A stretch of 39,320 nucleotides of DNA from Candidatus Woesearchaeota archaeon (GTDB lineage Archaea > Nanobdellota > Nanobdellia > SCGC-AAA011-G17 > JACQNH01). Below, in pieces: positions 1 through 7,793 of this stretch (positions within the stretch are counted from its first letter, which is position 1; each line of letters opens with the position of its first letter). The stretch lies in assembly GCA_016203175.1 (NCBI GenBank), contig JACQNH010000067.1, positions 1-39,320 on the forward strand, read 5' to 3'. The notes under the pieces were generated by a model. That model did not search any database. It was given only the letters and a program-made list of their open reading frames with translations, and was not told the DNA's origin. Made by a program: the position numbers and the translations under genes.

Positions 1-21
1 ACGCTAAGTGTGCTTTACAGT

Positions 22-48
22 AGCGTAGCATCAACGCTACGCTTTTTT
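22..48 (+). terminator. Terminator-like hairpin with T-run
   Basis: AGCGTAGC (22-29) pairs with GCTACGCT (36-43) around a 6-nt loop and is followed by a run of T. It would end transcription entering from left of the window, just before the nucleotidyltransferase-methyltransferase pair. The stem is perfect. Its function is inferred, because archaeal termination depends mainly on the T-run. Confidence 0.6.
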
Positions 49-84
49 ATTATTTTTTGAGTAAAAATAGATTTCGTTTGGCCC

Positions 85-99
85 CTAGTCAAAGACTAG
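85..99. promoter_or_regulatory. Perfect inverted repeat upstream of the nucleotidyltransferase gene
   Basis: CTAGTC-AAA-GACTAG is a perfect 6-bp inverted repeat with a 3-nt spacer, ending 22 nt before the TTG start at 122. It may be an operator or an RNA hairpin in the leader. No clear TATA box is seen for this gene, so its role is uncertain. Confidence 0.35.
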
Positions 100-121
100 T
101 GGAAATCTTTGGATTATAAGA

Positions 122-913
122 TTGGATAAAAATCAAGGGGTAAGAAAATTAATATTTAATACTCTAATAAGGATCTTAAAAAGAGATGAAAGAATTGATT
201 TGGCAACGATATCCGGCTCGGATGCGTCAAAGAAGACTACTGAAATTTCCGATATTGACTTAATTGTTATTCTAAAAGAAGAATCTCTTTTTGACTTGTT
301 TATTAAGGATATTTGGGATATAGCTAATAATTGTGGAGAGTTAATAAGTATTTATAACACAACCCCTTATCATTATTTTCTTATATTTAAAAGAGGGATC
401 ATTGTTGATTTAAATATTATTACAAATGCTCTTTTCTGGACCTTAAAAAAATCTCGGATATTATTTGATAAAAAGGGTTTTATTTCTAGTAAATTCTATA
501 AAATACCTATAAGTGATGAATATATTAACCAGCTAATTTTATCCGGTTTTGTGGGTATAATAAGGGCAATCAATAAGTTAAAGAAAAAAGATTACTGGGT
601 TATTCCAAGATTTATAAATTTTGTAAGAGAGAATTCCATCTTGCCTTTGATAAAAGTATTAAATAAAGACAAGATTGAAAACATAACTAACCTTAACTTG
701 GACAAATTCCCAAAAAAATTAAAATATCAGGTTTATCAGACCTTTGCTAAACCTTTTGAAAAAGATAGTAATAAGGCAATAATTTCTACTTTCTATATAA
801 TGTTGGAATTGTGTACTAAACTAAAAAATAAATTTAAGATAAACGATTTTTCTGATACAATAATTCTTGTTAAAAAACATTTGGGTGAAATAAATAATGA
901 TAAAAAAGAATAG
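122..913 (+). CDS. Nucleotidyltransferase-fold protein
   Basis: This 263-residue protein has the polymerase-beta-type nucleotidyltransferase signature: Gly32-Ser33, ten residues, then Asp44-Ile-Asp46, with a plausible third acidic residue in IIVDLNII (Asp96). Such proteins transfer NMP groups to proteins or small molecules; the substrate here is unknown. The remainder is helical and basic and is not recognised. The only usable start in the open frame is TTG at 122, since a stop lies at 86-88. The gene overlaps the downstream methyltransferase by 17 bp, so the two are probably co-translated and work together. The MntA-type antitoxins share the GSX10DXD motif, but no HEPN partner is present here. 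Confidence is high for the fold and low for the role. Confidence 0.7.
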   Translation: MDKNQGVRKLIFNTLIRILKRDERIDLATISGSDASKKTTEISDIDLIVILKEESLFDLFIKDIWDIANNCGELISIYNTTPYHYFLIFKRGIIVDLNIITNALFWTLKKSRILFDKKGFISSKFYKIPISDEYINQLILSGFVGIIRAINKLKKKDYWVIPRFINFVRENSILPLIKVLNKDKIENITNLNLDKFPKKLKYQVYQTFAKPFEKDSNKAIISTFYIMLELCTKLKNKFKINDFSDTIILVKKHLGEINNDKKE

Positions 914-1763
914 TTTATATGACGTAAAATTTCTAAATAAATTTCATTATAATTCTGGAAAAAAATTAAATATTAGGTTAAATACCTGGAAAAAATATGG
1001 TTCTAATAAAGTAGACCTACCAAATTGGATTACCAATGAGATATTTAAAGATGGGTTTTATCAAAAATTCTTAGATGTAGGCTGTGGCAATTGCAACTTT
1101 GTTTGTGAGTTTATAAAAAAAAAATTGAGTGAAGACATTACTTGTGTGGATATATCCAAAAAGATGCTGAATTCTTGTAGAATTAAATTAAAAGAAACAA
1201 AAAATAAAATTAATTATGTTTTAGCAGATGTGCAAGCCCTCCCTTTTGAAGATGACTTATTTGATTTAGTAGTCGCTATGCATATGCTTTATCATGTTAA
1301 AGATATAAAAAAAGCGTTGAATGAGATAAAAAGAGTTACAAAGAATAATGGACTAATTATAATAACCACTTCTAATTACTATTTTGATAAGGGATTAAAT
1401 AAAATACACTATGATGGTTTGAGAAAGTTTGGATTTCCGAAATTTACTCTAGACAAAAAGATTTATTGTCGATTCACTGAAAAAAAAGCGATGCACCTTA
1501 TGTCTATTTTTAAAGGTCATATTAAAATATTTAGATACCACAACGATTTAATTTTTACTAATCTTAAGGATGCACTAGCATACTATACCTCTTCAATGAT
1601 GTATAGGAATACTTATGGACCTTATGATGAAAGGATTAAAATAGACCTTTGGAAAGAGCTATTAAAATTTATTAATTATAAAATTAATAAAGAAATAATA
1701 GAAAAAGGGTCTTTTGTTTCTCCAGGAGAAGTTATTATATTTAAAATACTAAATAAAAAATGA
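897..1763 (+). CDS. Class I SAM-dependent methyltransferase
   Basis: This 288-residue protein has a Rossmann methyltransferase domain of the Methyltransf_11 type. Motif I is FLDVGCGNCNF (about residues 58-68), an acidic ribose-binding position follows in CVDISKKML, and LADVQALPF and FDLVVAMHMLYHV correspond to the later core motifs. The C-terminal half (about 175-288) is not recognised and may bind the substrate. Its ATG lies inside the nucleotidyltransferase reading frame (17-bp overlap). Seven bases after its TGA stop, an open frame carrying the 3' part of aspS begins, so this gene probably forms the right border of an inserted cassette. The methyl acceptor is unknown. Confidence 0.8.
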   Translation: MIKKNSLYDVKFLNKFHYNSGKKLNIRLNTWKKYGSNKVDLPNWITNEIFKDGFYQKFLDVGCGNCNFVCEFIKKKLSEDITCVDISKKMLNSCRIKLKETKNKINYVLADVQALPFEDDLFDLVVAMHMLYHVKDIKKALNEIKRVTKNNGLIIITTSNYYFDKGLNKIHYDGLRKFGFPKFTLDKKIYCRFTEKKAMHLMSIFKGHIKIFRYHNDLIFTNLKDALAYYTSSMMYRNTYGPYDERIKIDLWKELLKFINYKINKEIIEKGSFVSPGEVIIFKILNKK

Positions 1764-1770
1764 ATATTAA

Positions 1771-2340
1771 ACAAATGAAATTTTAACTAAATTAAGAACA
1801 AAACTAGCTGAAGATTTAAATCTAATTAAAGACAAGGGTGAATTATATTTTGCTTGGGTAATAGACTTTCCATTATTTGAGTGGAATGAAGAACTAAACC
1901 ATTACACTTCAATGCATCACCCATTTACCGCCCCTAAGAAAGAATTTGAAGATTTAATAGAAAAAGATCTTGGAAAGGTTTTAGGAAGACATTATGATTT
2001 AATATTAAATGGTTTTGAACTAGGTTCTGGGTCAATAAGAATGCATAACCCTGAATTACAGTCCAGGGCATTAAAGGCTTTATCTTATTCAAAAGAAGAT
2101 GCTGAAAAAAAATTTGGCTTTTTATTAGAGGCTTTTAAATTTGGTGCAGTACCACATGGAGGTATTGCTTTAGGTTTAGATAGAATTTGTGCATTATTAC
2201 AGGGAATTTCTGATATAAGAGAGGTAATTGCATTTCCTAAAAATAAGGCGGGACAAAACCCTATGGATGGATGCCCTTCTGATGTTGAGGAAAAACAGTT
2301 AAAAGAGCTTCATCTTAAACTAGAAACAGTAAAGAAATAG
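1771..2340 (+). pseudogene. aspS: 3' remnant of bacterial-type aspartyl-tRNA synthetase
   Basis: The frame is open from 1771 and encodes 189 residues that match the last third of bacterial-type AspRS. Visible landmarks are FAWVIDFPLFEW, SMHHPFTAP, FELGSGSIRMHNPELQ, FGFLLEAFKFGAVPHGG, the class II motif 3 GIALGLDRI, and the tail DVEEKQLKELHLKLE. The anticodon-binding domain, class II motifs 1 and 2 and most of the GAD domain are missing, so it cannot be a working synthetase. The first in-frame ATG is at 1912, but homologous sequence extends well upstream of it without a start. The remnant begins directly after the methyltransferase stop, which suggests the gene was cut by the upstream cassette. 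The bacterial type suggests acquisition from Bacteria. A complete copy must exist elsewhere, possibly just left of the window. Confidence 0.85.
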
Positions 2341-2390
2341 TTCTATTATGGTTTATTGCCAGTTCATAAGATATATTATACTCAACAATA

Positions 2391-2404
2391 AAGTTTAAAT
2401 ACTT
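2391..2404 (+). promoter_or_regulatory. TATA-type promoter of the gatC operon
   Basis: The AAGTTTAAATACTT stretch is centred about 28 nt before the gatC ATG at 2426, the usual archaeal spacing for a leaderless or very short-leader transcript. Confidence 0.6.
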
Positions 2405-2425
2405 TTAAGAGGCAGTAAAGGAAAT

Positions 2426-2710
2426 ATGCAAATAGACAAAGATATTTTAAATAAAGTAGCAACGATATCCAGATTAAAATTAACAAAGGAGGAGCAAGAA
2501 ACCTTTTTACCTGAGTTAAAAGAGATTTTAAAGGCATTTTCTGAATTAACAAATTTGGATACTTCAAAGATAGAATTATCAATACAACCATTACCAGTTT
2601 CAAATGTTTTTAGGGAGGATATTATCAAAAAATCTTTAGAGCAAGAAGAAGCGCTGTTAAATACTAAACATACAAAAAATGGTTATTTCAAAGCACCAAA
2701 GGTGATATGA
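2426..2710 (+). CDS. gatC: Asp/Glu-tRNA amidotransferase subunit C (GatC)
   Basis: The 94-residue product matches GatC in length and pattern: an N-terminal helix with VATISRLKLTKEEQ, a middle LKEILKAFSELTNLDT, and the proline-rich linker QPLPVSNVFREDI. GatC wraps around GatA and GatB to hold the GatCAB complex together. The complex converts misacylated Asp-tRNAAsn or Glu-tRNAGln to Asn- or Gln-tRNA. It is the first gene of a gatC-membrane protein-gatA operon with intergenic gaps of only 3 and 1 nt. The neighbouring aspS remnant fits the usual functional link between AspRS and GatCAB. Confidence 0.93.
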   Translation: MQIDKDILNKVATISRLKLTKEEQETFLPELKEILKAFSELTNLDTSKIELSIQPLPVSNVFREDIIKKSLEQEEALLNTKHTKNGYFKAPKVI

Positions 2711-2713
2711 ACG

Positions 2714-3874
2714 GTGGAAGAAATGAAACTCTCAGAATATTTAAAAGAGAAGAGCATGGGAAATGTTAAGCAGGAACCTTCTATAGATGAATTAGAAGAA
2801 CAAATAGAAAATGCAAGAAGGAAAATTATACTAGAGAAACAAAAATTAAAAGCTTTGAAGAAAAAGGAAGAAATAGAAAGGATACTTGCTGATCCTGGAA
2901 ATGCTTCAACAACACCTAAGTGGGTTTATGGACTTATTGGAATTTTAATTTTGATAATAATTGGTGGAGGGGGATATTTTTATTTAAAAGACGTTAGTAT
3001 AACAGGTTCAACTGTGATGCAGCCTCAAGCTGAGAATACTACAGTTACTGAAACTCCAAAAACAGAAGTGGTTGTTTATGATTTAGATGATAATGTAAAA
3101 ATGGATAATTTAACAATTACGACAACAAATGTAATAGGGAAGAATAAAATTGGAAAAATTACAGGTATTAAATTTGTTGGTGTGGAAGCAGAGGGTGTTT
3201 ATTATGTTGTAACTTTAGAAATAGAAAATAGCGGTAAGAAAAGCATTAAATTTGATCCAGAGATTTTAGTTATTGATGAAGACGAGAGAGAATATAGTGT
3301 AGATGAAACAGCTGAAAGTTATTACGTAGAGGATCTTAAGGTTTTAGATCTGAAAGAAGAGGTTAAGCCTTTATTACTTAGAAAAGGTGTTAAAATATTT
3401 GATGTTCCAATAGCAGCTAAAGGATTAAAATTAGTTATTAAAGATTCAACAGGAGAAATTAGAATAAATTTAGAAAGCAAGGGAAAAATAAAAATAAGCA
3501 ATGGTGAGGTAAAAACAACAACTCCAAAAGAATCAGGTCCTCAAATAAAGGTTAGGTTAACTGATGTTGTAAATAATCCATTAGCTGATAATTTCGTGAT
3601 AAACGGTACTACTGAATTTAATTACTTGTATAAGATTGAAAATTTAGAAAAGTCTACTTTAAGATGTAATGTTGATGAAATTGTAAATAATGTTTTAAAT
3701 GAGAATCACCAAATTTTAAAAATGGATGCATTAGAAATAAATCAATTCCCAGAAGCTATTAAAAAATCAGAGGCTAATAATTTTACAGTAAGTTACACAG
3801 CAAAATGCCATTTCGAAGGCAAGATTACTGAAACAATGGTTGAAAATTCATTTACAGCGCAGTTCATAAATTAA
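2714..3874 (+). CDS. Single-pass membrane protein with coiled coil and DUF4352-like domain
   Basis: The 386 residues fall into four parts. Residues 22-58 form a charged, probably coiled-coil cytoplasmic segment, and residues 70-91 form one membrane helix (WVYGLIGILILIII). Residues about 120-230 form an Ig-like beta domain resembling DUF4352 (MDNLTITTTNVIGK, YYVVTLEIENSG, the acidic IDEDEREYSVDE). Residues 270-386 form a second beta-rich extracytoplasmic domain. The start is either GTG 2714, with GGTGAT upstream, or ATG 2723, with GGTGG upstream. It sits between gatC and gatA with almost no gaps, which is an odd place for a surface protein. Its function is unknown; a link to the amidotransferase is not implied by the domains. 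Confidence 0.75.
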   Translation: MEEMKLSEYLKEKSMGNVKQEPSIDELEEQIENARRKIILEKQKLKALKKKEEIERILADPGNASTTPKWVYGLIGILILIIIGGGGYFYLKDVSITGSTVMQPQAENTTVTETPKTEVVVYDLDDNVKMDNLTITTTNVIGKNKIGKITGIKFVGVEAEGVYYVVTLEIENSGKKSIKFDPEILVIDEDEREYSVDETAESYYVEDLKVLDLKEEVKPLLLRKGVKIFDVPIAAKGLKLVIKDSTGEIRINLESKGKIKISNGEVKTTTPKESGPQIKVRLTDVVNNPLADNFVINGTTEFNYLYKIENLEKSTLRCNVDEIVNNVLNENHQILKMDALEINQFPEAIKKSEANNFTVSYTAKCHFEGKITETMVENSFTAQFIN

Positions 3875-3875
3875 A

Positions 3876-5264
3876 ATGAGTATTAAACAACAAGTTAGAT
3901 TAATAAAAGAGGGGAAGATTTCTGTAGTAGATTATGTTAAAGATATTCTGAAACAATCTGCTAAAATAAATGATGAATTAAAATGTTTAAATTATTTTGC
4001 TAAAGAAGAATCTATAAAAAGAGCTGAAATTTTAGATAAAGAATTAAAACAGAAAACTAACGGAAAATTATTTGGAATTCCTATAACTGCAAAAGATGAT
4101 TTATGTGTTAAAGGTATGCCTACAACTTCCGGCTCTACAATTTTAAGAAATTATAAACCGCCGTATAATGCTACATGTATAGAGAAAGTTTTAATGGAAA
4201 AAGGGATCATTATAGGAAAAACTTGCCAGGATGAATTTGGTTTTGGAAGTTTTAACACAAATACAAGCTTAGATTTTGAAAGACCTTTAAATCCTTTTGA
4301 CAAAGAAAGAACTACTGGGGGAAGTTCTGGAGGAGCAGCTGCATTTGTTCAAAAAGCAAATTTTCCAACTGTTGCTTTAGCAGAATCTACTGGGGGCTCA
4401 ATTGTAAATCCTGCTTCTTTTTGTGGTGTTGTTGGATTATGTCCTACTTATGGTTTAGTTTCCAGATACGGTTTAATTGATTATGCAAATTCTTTAGATA
4501 AAATTGGGACAATAGGAAAAACTGTTGAAGATGCAGAATTGTTATTGGACATTATAAAAGGATTTGATCCTTTAGATCCAACTTCAATAAAACAAGAGAG
4601 TAAAAAAATAAATATAAAAGAGATAGCTATACAAAAAGAGGCATTAGATGTTGATAAAGAGGTAAAAGATTTATTTTTGGAAACTTTAAAAAAATTAAAA
4701 ATAAAATACAAAGAAGTTTCATTACCTTTAACTGCCAAATATGCGATTCCTGCTTATTATATTATTGCAATGTCAGAAGCTTCTACAAATTTAGCCAAAT
4801 ATTGCGGAATGAGATACGGTAAAGAGGAAGAGATTAAAGATGATTTCAATGAGTATTTTTCTAAAATAAGATCAAGTTATTTTGGGAGGGAAGCTAAGAG
4901 AAGAATTATTTTAGGAACATTTGCGAGAATGGCTGGCTATAGGGATGCATTTTATGTTAAAGCATTAAAGGCCAGGTCATTAATAATTCAGGAATATAAA
5001 AAAGTTTTAAAAGATTATCCTGTTATTGCAACTCCTACAATGCCTTTAATTGCACCTAAATTTAAGGATATTACGAAATTAACTCCTTTACAAAACTATA
5101 TGATGGACATTTTAACTGTTGGACCAAACTTAGCTGGATTGCCTCATTTAAGTGTTAATGCAGGATTTATTTCTAAGATGCCTTGTGGGATAATGTTTAC
5201 AGGGGATCATTTAGGTGAAAATACAATAATTGAAATAGGGAAGAAAGTTGAAAACATATCTTAA
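3876..5264 (+). CDS. gatA: Asp/Glu-tRNA amidotransferase subunit A (GatA)
   Basis: The 462-residue protein is an amidase-signature enzyme that releases ammonia from glutamine for transamidation of misacylated tRNA. The catalytic Ser-cisSer-Lys triad is visible: Lys73 in ITAKDDLC, Ser150/151 in TTGGSSGGAAA, and Ser175 in ESTGGSIVNPASFCG. The length is normal for GatA. It follows the membrane-protein gene by one base. Its last codons (IIEIGKKVENIS) recur in slightly different form at 5743-5787 beyond hicBA. The present 3' end may therefore have been rebuilt when that cassette entered. The stop overlaps the convergent hicA stop by 4 nt. Confidence 0.95.
   Translation: MSIKQQVRLIKEGKISVVDYVKDILKQSAKINDELKCLNYFAKEESIKRAEILDKELKQKTNGKLFGIPITAKDDLCVKGMPTTSGSTILRNYKPPYNATCIEKVLMEKGIIIGKTCQDEFGFGSFNTNTSLDFERPLNPFDKERTTGGSSGGAAAFVQKANFPTVALAESTGGSIVNPASFCGVVGLCPTYGLVSRYGLIDYANSLDKIGTIGKTVEDAELLLDIIKGFDPLDPTSIKQESKKINIKEIAIQKEALDVDKEVKDLFLETLKKLKIKYKEVSLPLTAKYAIPAYYIIAMSEASTNLAKYCGMRYGKEEEIKDDFNEYFSKIRSSYFGREAKRRIILGTFARMAGYRDAFYVKALKARSLIIQEYKKVLKDYPVIATPTMPLIAPKFKDITKLTPLQNYMMDILTVGPNLAGLPHLSVNAGFISKMPCGIMFTGDHLGENTIIEIGKKVENIS
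5226..5264 (+). repeat. Left copy of the duplicated gatA 3' end
   Basis: The final codons of gatA from ATA-ATT-GAA to the TAA correspond to 5743-5787. Over the 26 nt starting at ATTGAA the two copies differ at three positions, and then the tails diverge. They flank hicBA as direct repeats. Confidence 0.7.
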
Positions 5265-5488
5265 CAATGCCTCATAAATTCTTCTCTGTTAATAATCAAA
5301 TCGTGCTTTATGATTTTATTTAGGAGACCACGATCAACTTCTTCTCCGCCATGATTCGGGATTACTGTTGTCCTCCCATCAGCATGTTCAAAAAACATAT
5401 GGCTGCCTTCTTGTCTCTTCATCTCAAAACCTAGCTTTTTTAGAACCTTAGCAACTTCCTTAGCAGTCATTAAAGGAAGTTTTGGCAT
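5261..5488 (-). CDS. hicA: HicA-type mRNA interferase toxin
   Basis: The 75-residue protein is a full-length HicA with a double-stranded RNA-binding-like fold. The landmarks are LTAKEV-like MTAKEVAKVLKKLGF, the catalytic-His motif EGSHMFF (His30), DGRTTVIPNHGG, and EEVDRGLLNKIIK. HicA cleaves mRNA and is neutralised by HicB. It is transcribed after hicB with one base between the two genes. The pair is convergent with gatA, and the stop codons overlap. The family assignment is strong. Confidence 0.92.
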   Translation of the reverse strand: MPKLPLMTAKEVAKVLKKLGFEMKRQEGSHMFFEHADGRTTVIPNHGGEEVDRGLLNKIIKHDLIINREEFMRHC

Positions 5489-5489
5489 A

Positions 5490-5699
5490 TTATACCTCTA
5501 TTTGCTGTAAACTAAGAAATTTAACTTTTTCTTCGATTGGCTTCTTAACCTTAAGGTATAGTGAAATGGCTTCTTTAGTTCTTTCCATTAACTCGTCATA
5601 AGTCTTTGCCTGAGTATGGCAACCTGGCAATTCAACTACCTCTGAAATAAGATACCCGTCTTCTCCTTGTTCTACTACAACATTAAATCGATTTCCCAT
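5490..5699 (-). CDS. hicB: HicB-type antitoxin
   Basis: The product has the partial RNase H-like fold of HicB: FNVVVEQGEDGYLISEVVELPG followed by GCHTQAKTYDELMERTKEAISLYL, although no nuclease activity is expected. The open frame extends upstream to 5747. The ATG at 5699 is preferred because a TATA box (TTTATATAAT on the plus strand, 5721-5730) lies 27 nt upstream, and because the family normally begins at this point, giving 69 residues. It precedes hicA, the antitoxin-first order. No extra DNA-binding domain is visible. Confidence 0.85.
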   Translation of the reverse strand: MGNRFNVVVEQGEDGYLISEVVELPGCHTQAKTYDELMERTKEAISLYLKVKKPIEEKVKFLSLQQIEV

Positions 5700-5742
5700 G
5701 TAGTTTTGATTCTTGGTAGATTTATATAATTTTCGTTTTAAA

Positions 5743-5787
5743 ATCATTGAACTTGGAAAGAAAGTTGAAAATTTAAGTTCTATGTAA
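5743..5787 (+). pseudogene. Displaced original 3' end of gatA
   Basis: This stretch reads IIELGKKVENLSSM and then TAA, parallel to the gatA terminus IIEIGKKVENIS. It starts just behind the hicB promoter and ends overlapping the stop of the convergent membrane-protein gene (5773). It is best explained as the old end of gatA, separated from the gene by the roughly 480-bp hicBA insertion. It is too short to encode anything by itself. Confidence 0.75.
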
Positions 5788-6342
5788 AATGAAATAGATT
5801 ACAATAAGAATTATAATTATCAATAAAATTAAAGATGTTATGAAAATAAAGCTAGTGCTACCTTTTTTAGAAATACCCTTAGTAATATTTACTTCGGATA
5901 TAGATTCTACTTTTTCTTCTGAAGCTTTATGAAAACAATTTGATTTTAAACATATATCTTTAGTTTCAGTTTTGTTATCATTGCATTCTACATCATCGTT
6001 ACATTCTGGTAAAGGTAGACCATAACAGGCTAAATTTGAACACTCTTTACCACAGAAACAGTTTTCACAAGGCTCTGGTTGTATTCTTATTTTTAGGAAA
6101 CTAACTCCACTGTCGAAGACCTCTAAACTAACATTTTTAAAATCTATAATTCCTGGCCTAGAAAAGAATAGTATCTTTTTTTCTCCATTTATGCAAACTT
6201 CTGCTTGTTTTTCTGGGTAGTTTATACTTAAAAGAGATATATTTTTACCTTGAGAATAATAACTATCTCCTATTCTCATTGTAACTGCATTTACATTAGC
6301 TGCTAATAATAGTAACATTAAAGCTAATAAGTATAGTTTCAT
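5773..6342 (-). CDS. Secreted Cys-rich protein with C-terminal membrane anchor
   Basis: The protein (about 189 residues) has an N-terminal signal peptide (MKLYLLALMLLLLAANVNA). A beta-type region follows, then a cysteine-rich segment (about ten Cys between CENCFCGKEC and LKSNCFHK), and a C-terminal hydrophobic anchor (FIFITSLILLIIIILIVIYF) followed by HRT. It is likely exposed outside the cell and disulfide- or metal-stabilised. ATG 6342 is chosen over ATG 6351 because a TATA-like TAACTTAAAAGC (6362-6373) lies about 25 nt upstream of it. The family is not recognised. It is divergent from gatB. Confidence 0.7.
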   Translation of the reverse strand: MKLYLLALMLLLLAANVNAVTMRIGDSYYSQGKNISLLSINYPEKQAEVCINGEKKILFFSRPGIIDFKNVSLEVFDSGVSFLKIRIQPEPCENCFCGKECSNLACYGLPLPECNDDVECNDNKTETKDICLKSNCFHKASEEKVESISEVNITKGISKKGSTSFIFITSLILLIIIILIVIYFILHRT

Positions 6343-6403
6343 ATTAACCATTATAACGTTGTAACTTAAAAGCTTTTCTAAATTGAAAATGAAAAATATA
6401 AAT

Positions 6404-6413
6404 GTTTTTAAAG
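6404..6413 (+). promoter_or_regulatory. TATA box of gatB
   Basis: GTTTTTAAAG is centred about 27 nt before ATG 6435. It overlaps the upstream ATG at 6402, which argues against that codon being the true start. Confidence 0.6.
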
Positions 6414-6434
6414 CAGTTATCTAATCTTACTATT

Positions 6435-7793
6435 ATGACTGAGGTAAAAATAGGTTGCGAGTTTCATATTCAATTAAATACTAAAACGAAAATTTTCTGT
6501 TCTTGTTCTACTTCAAGTTCAGAAGAACCAAATACAAATACTTGTCCAACATGTTTGGGTTTACCTGGTTCAAAACCTGCATTTAATAAAGAAGCACTGA
6601 ATCAGGCTTTAAAGGTTGCATTAGCATTAAATTGTAAAATAAATAAAAGATCGTATTTTTCAAGAAAATCTTATTTTTATCCTGATCTTCCTAAAAATTA
6701 TCAGATTACACAATATGAAACACCAATAGCAACTGAAGGAAAATTAGAAGGGATTAGAATTAAAAGAATTCATTTAGAAGAGGATCCTGGAAAGTTGGTA
6801 CATCAAGGAGCAATAACTTTAGTTGATTACAATAGGTCTGGAATACCATTAATTGAGGTTGTTACTGAGCCTGATTTTAAATCTCCTAATGAAGTAAGAT
6901 TATTTTTAAGAAAACTAACAACAGTTTTAGAATATTTAAAAGTCTATCATAGAAAGTCTGAATTAAGTATAAGGACTGATGCAAATGTTTCTATTAATAA
7001 TGGAGAAAGGGTTGAAATAAAAAATATTACTGGTGTAAAACCTGTTGAAGATGCTTTAGAATATGAAATTAAAAGACAGGAGAAGGAGAAAAATATTGTA
7101 AGAGAAACTAGGGGTTATGATGCTGATAAAAATATTACTTATACTTTAAGAACAAAAGAAACTGAAGAAGATTATGGTTACATTTATGATCCTGATTTAC
7201 CTGAGATTTCTTTAACTGATGAAATGCTGAAAGAAAGTAAAGAAAGTTTACCTGAATTAGCTTCTGAAAGGGCAATAAGAATAATTAAGCAATATAAAAT
7301 TTCTAAAGAAGATGCTGAGGTTTTAACACAAGAATTAAAACTAGCAGAATTATTTGAGGCTGTTGCAAAAGATATTTCTCCAGGATTAGCTGCTAAATGG
7401 TTAAGAAGAGATTTGGCTAGAGTATTGCATTATAATAAAAAAGAGCTGCATGATGTTGAATTAGAGGAAAGTCATTTAAAAGAATTATTAAAATTAGTTG
7501 AGGAGAAAAAAATAACAGATCAAGTTGCTGGAAAGATTTTAGAGAAATTAATCGAGAAGCCTTTTTCACCTAAAGAATACGTTGAAAGGGAGAAATTAAT
7601 TAAAATAACTTCTACAGATGATTTAAGGAGGTTATGTTTAGAAGCTATTGCAGAAAATCTAAAAGCTGTTGAGGATTATAAAAAAGGAGAAGAAAAAGCT
7701 TTAGATTTTGTAGTTGGAAGTGTAATGAAAAAAACTAGAGGTAAAGCTGATCCTGTTTTGGTAAAAGAATTAATTAAAAAGGAGATTAGGTAA
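6435..7793 (+). CDS. gatB: Asp/Glu-tRNA amidotransferase subunit B (GatB)
   Basis: GatB activates the side-chain carboxyl of misacylated Asp- or Glu-tRNA and receives ammonia from GatA. From ATG 6435 it has 452 residues and begins MTEVKIGCEFHIQL, the family N-terminus. The zinc site C-x-C...C-x-x-C is present (Cys22, Cys24, Cys37, Cys40 in EEPNTNTCPTCLG). YPDLPKNYQITQYE and LEEDPGKL follow, and the C-terminus is a YqeY-type helical domain ending DFVVGSVMKKTRGKADP. The frame is open to 6402, but those codons lie in the promoter. It is separated from gatCA by hicBA and the Cys-rich gene, so it has its own promoter. Confidence 0.95.
   Translation: MTEVKIGCEFHIQLNTKTKIFCSCSTSSSEEPNTNTCPTCLGLPGSKPAFNKEALNQALKVALALNCKINKRSYFSRKSYFYPDLPKNYQITQYETPIATEGKLEGIRIKRIHLEEDPGKLVHQGAITLVDYNRSGIPLIEVVTEPDFKSPNEVRLFLRKLTTVLEYLKVYHRKSELSIRTDANVSINNGERVEIKNITGVKPVEDALEYEIKRQEKEKNIVRETRGYDADKNITYTLRTKETEEDYGYIYDPDLPEISLTDEMLKESKESLPELASERAIRIIKQYKISKEDAEVLTQELKLAELFEAVAKDISPGLAAKWLRRDLARVLHYNKKELHDVELEESHLKELLKLVEEKKITDQVAGKILEKLIEKPFSPKEYVEREKLIKITSTDDLRRLCLEAIAENLKAVEDYKKGEEKALDFVVGSVMKKTRGKADPVLVKELIKKEIR

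Noticed and set aside
85..99. End hairpin of an IS200/IS605 element
   Set aside because: The inverted repeat superficially resembles the AAGAC/GTCTT part of the tnpB right end, but it shares no extended sequence with 19631-19749 or 39102-39220.
1..121. tRNA or other structured RNA gene
   Set aside because: Only two simple hairpins are seen; there is no T-loop GTTCGA-like sequence or cloverleaf. No such sequence was found in the other intergenic regions either.
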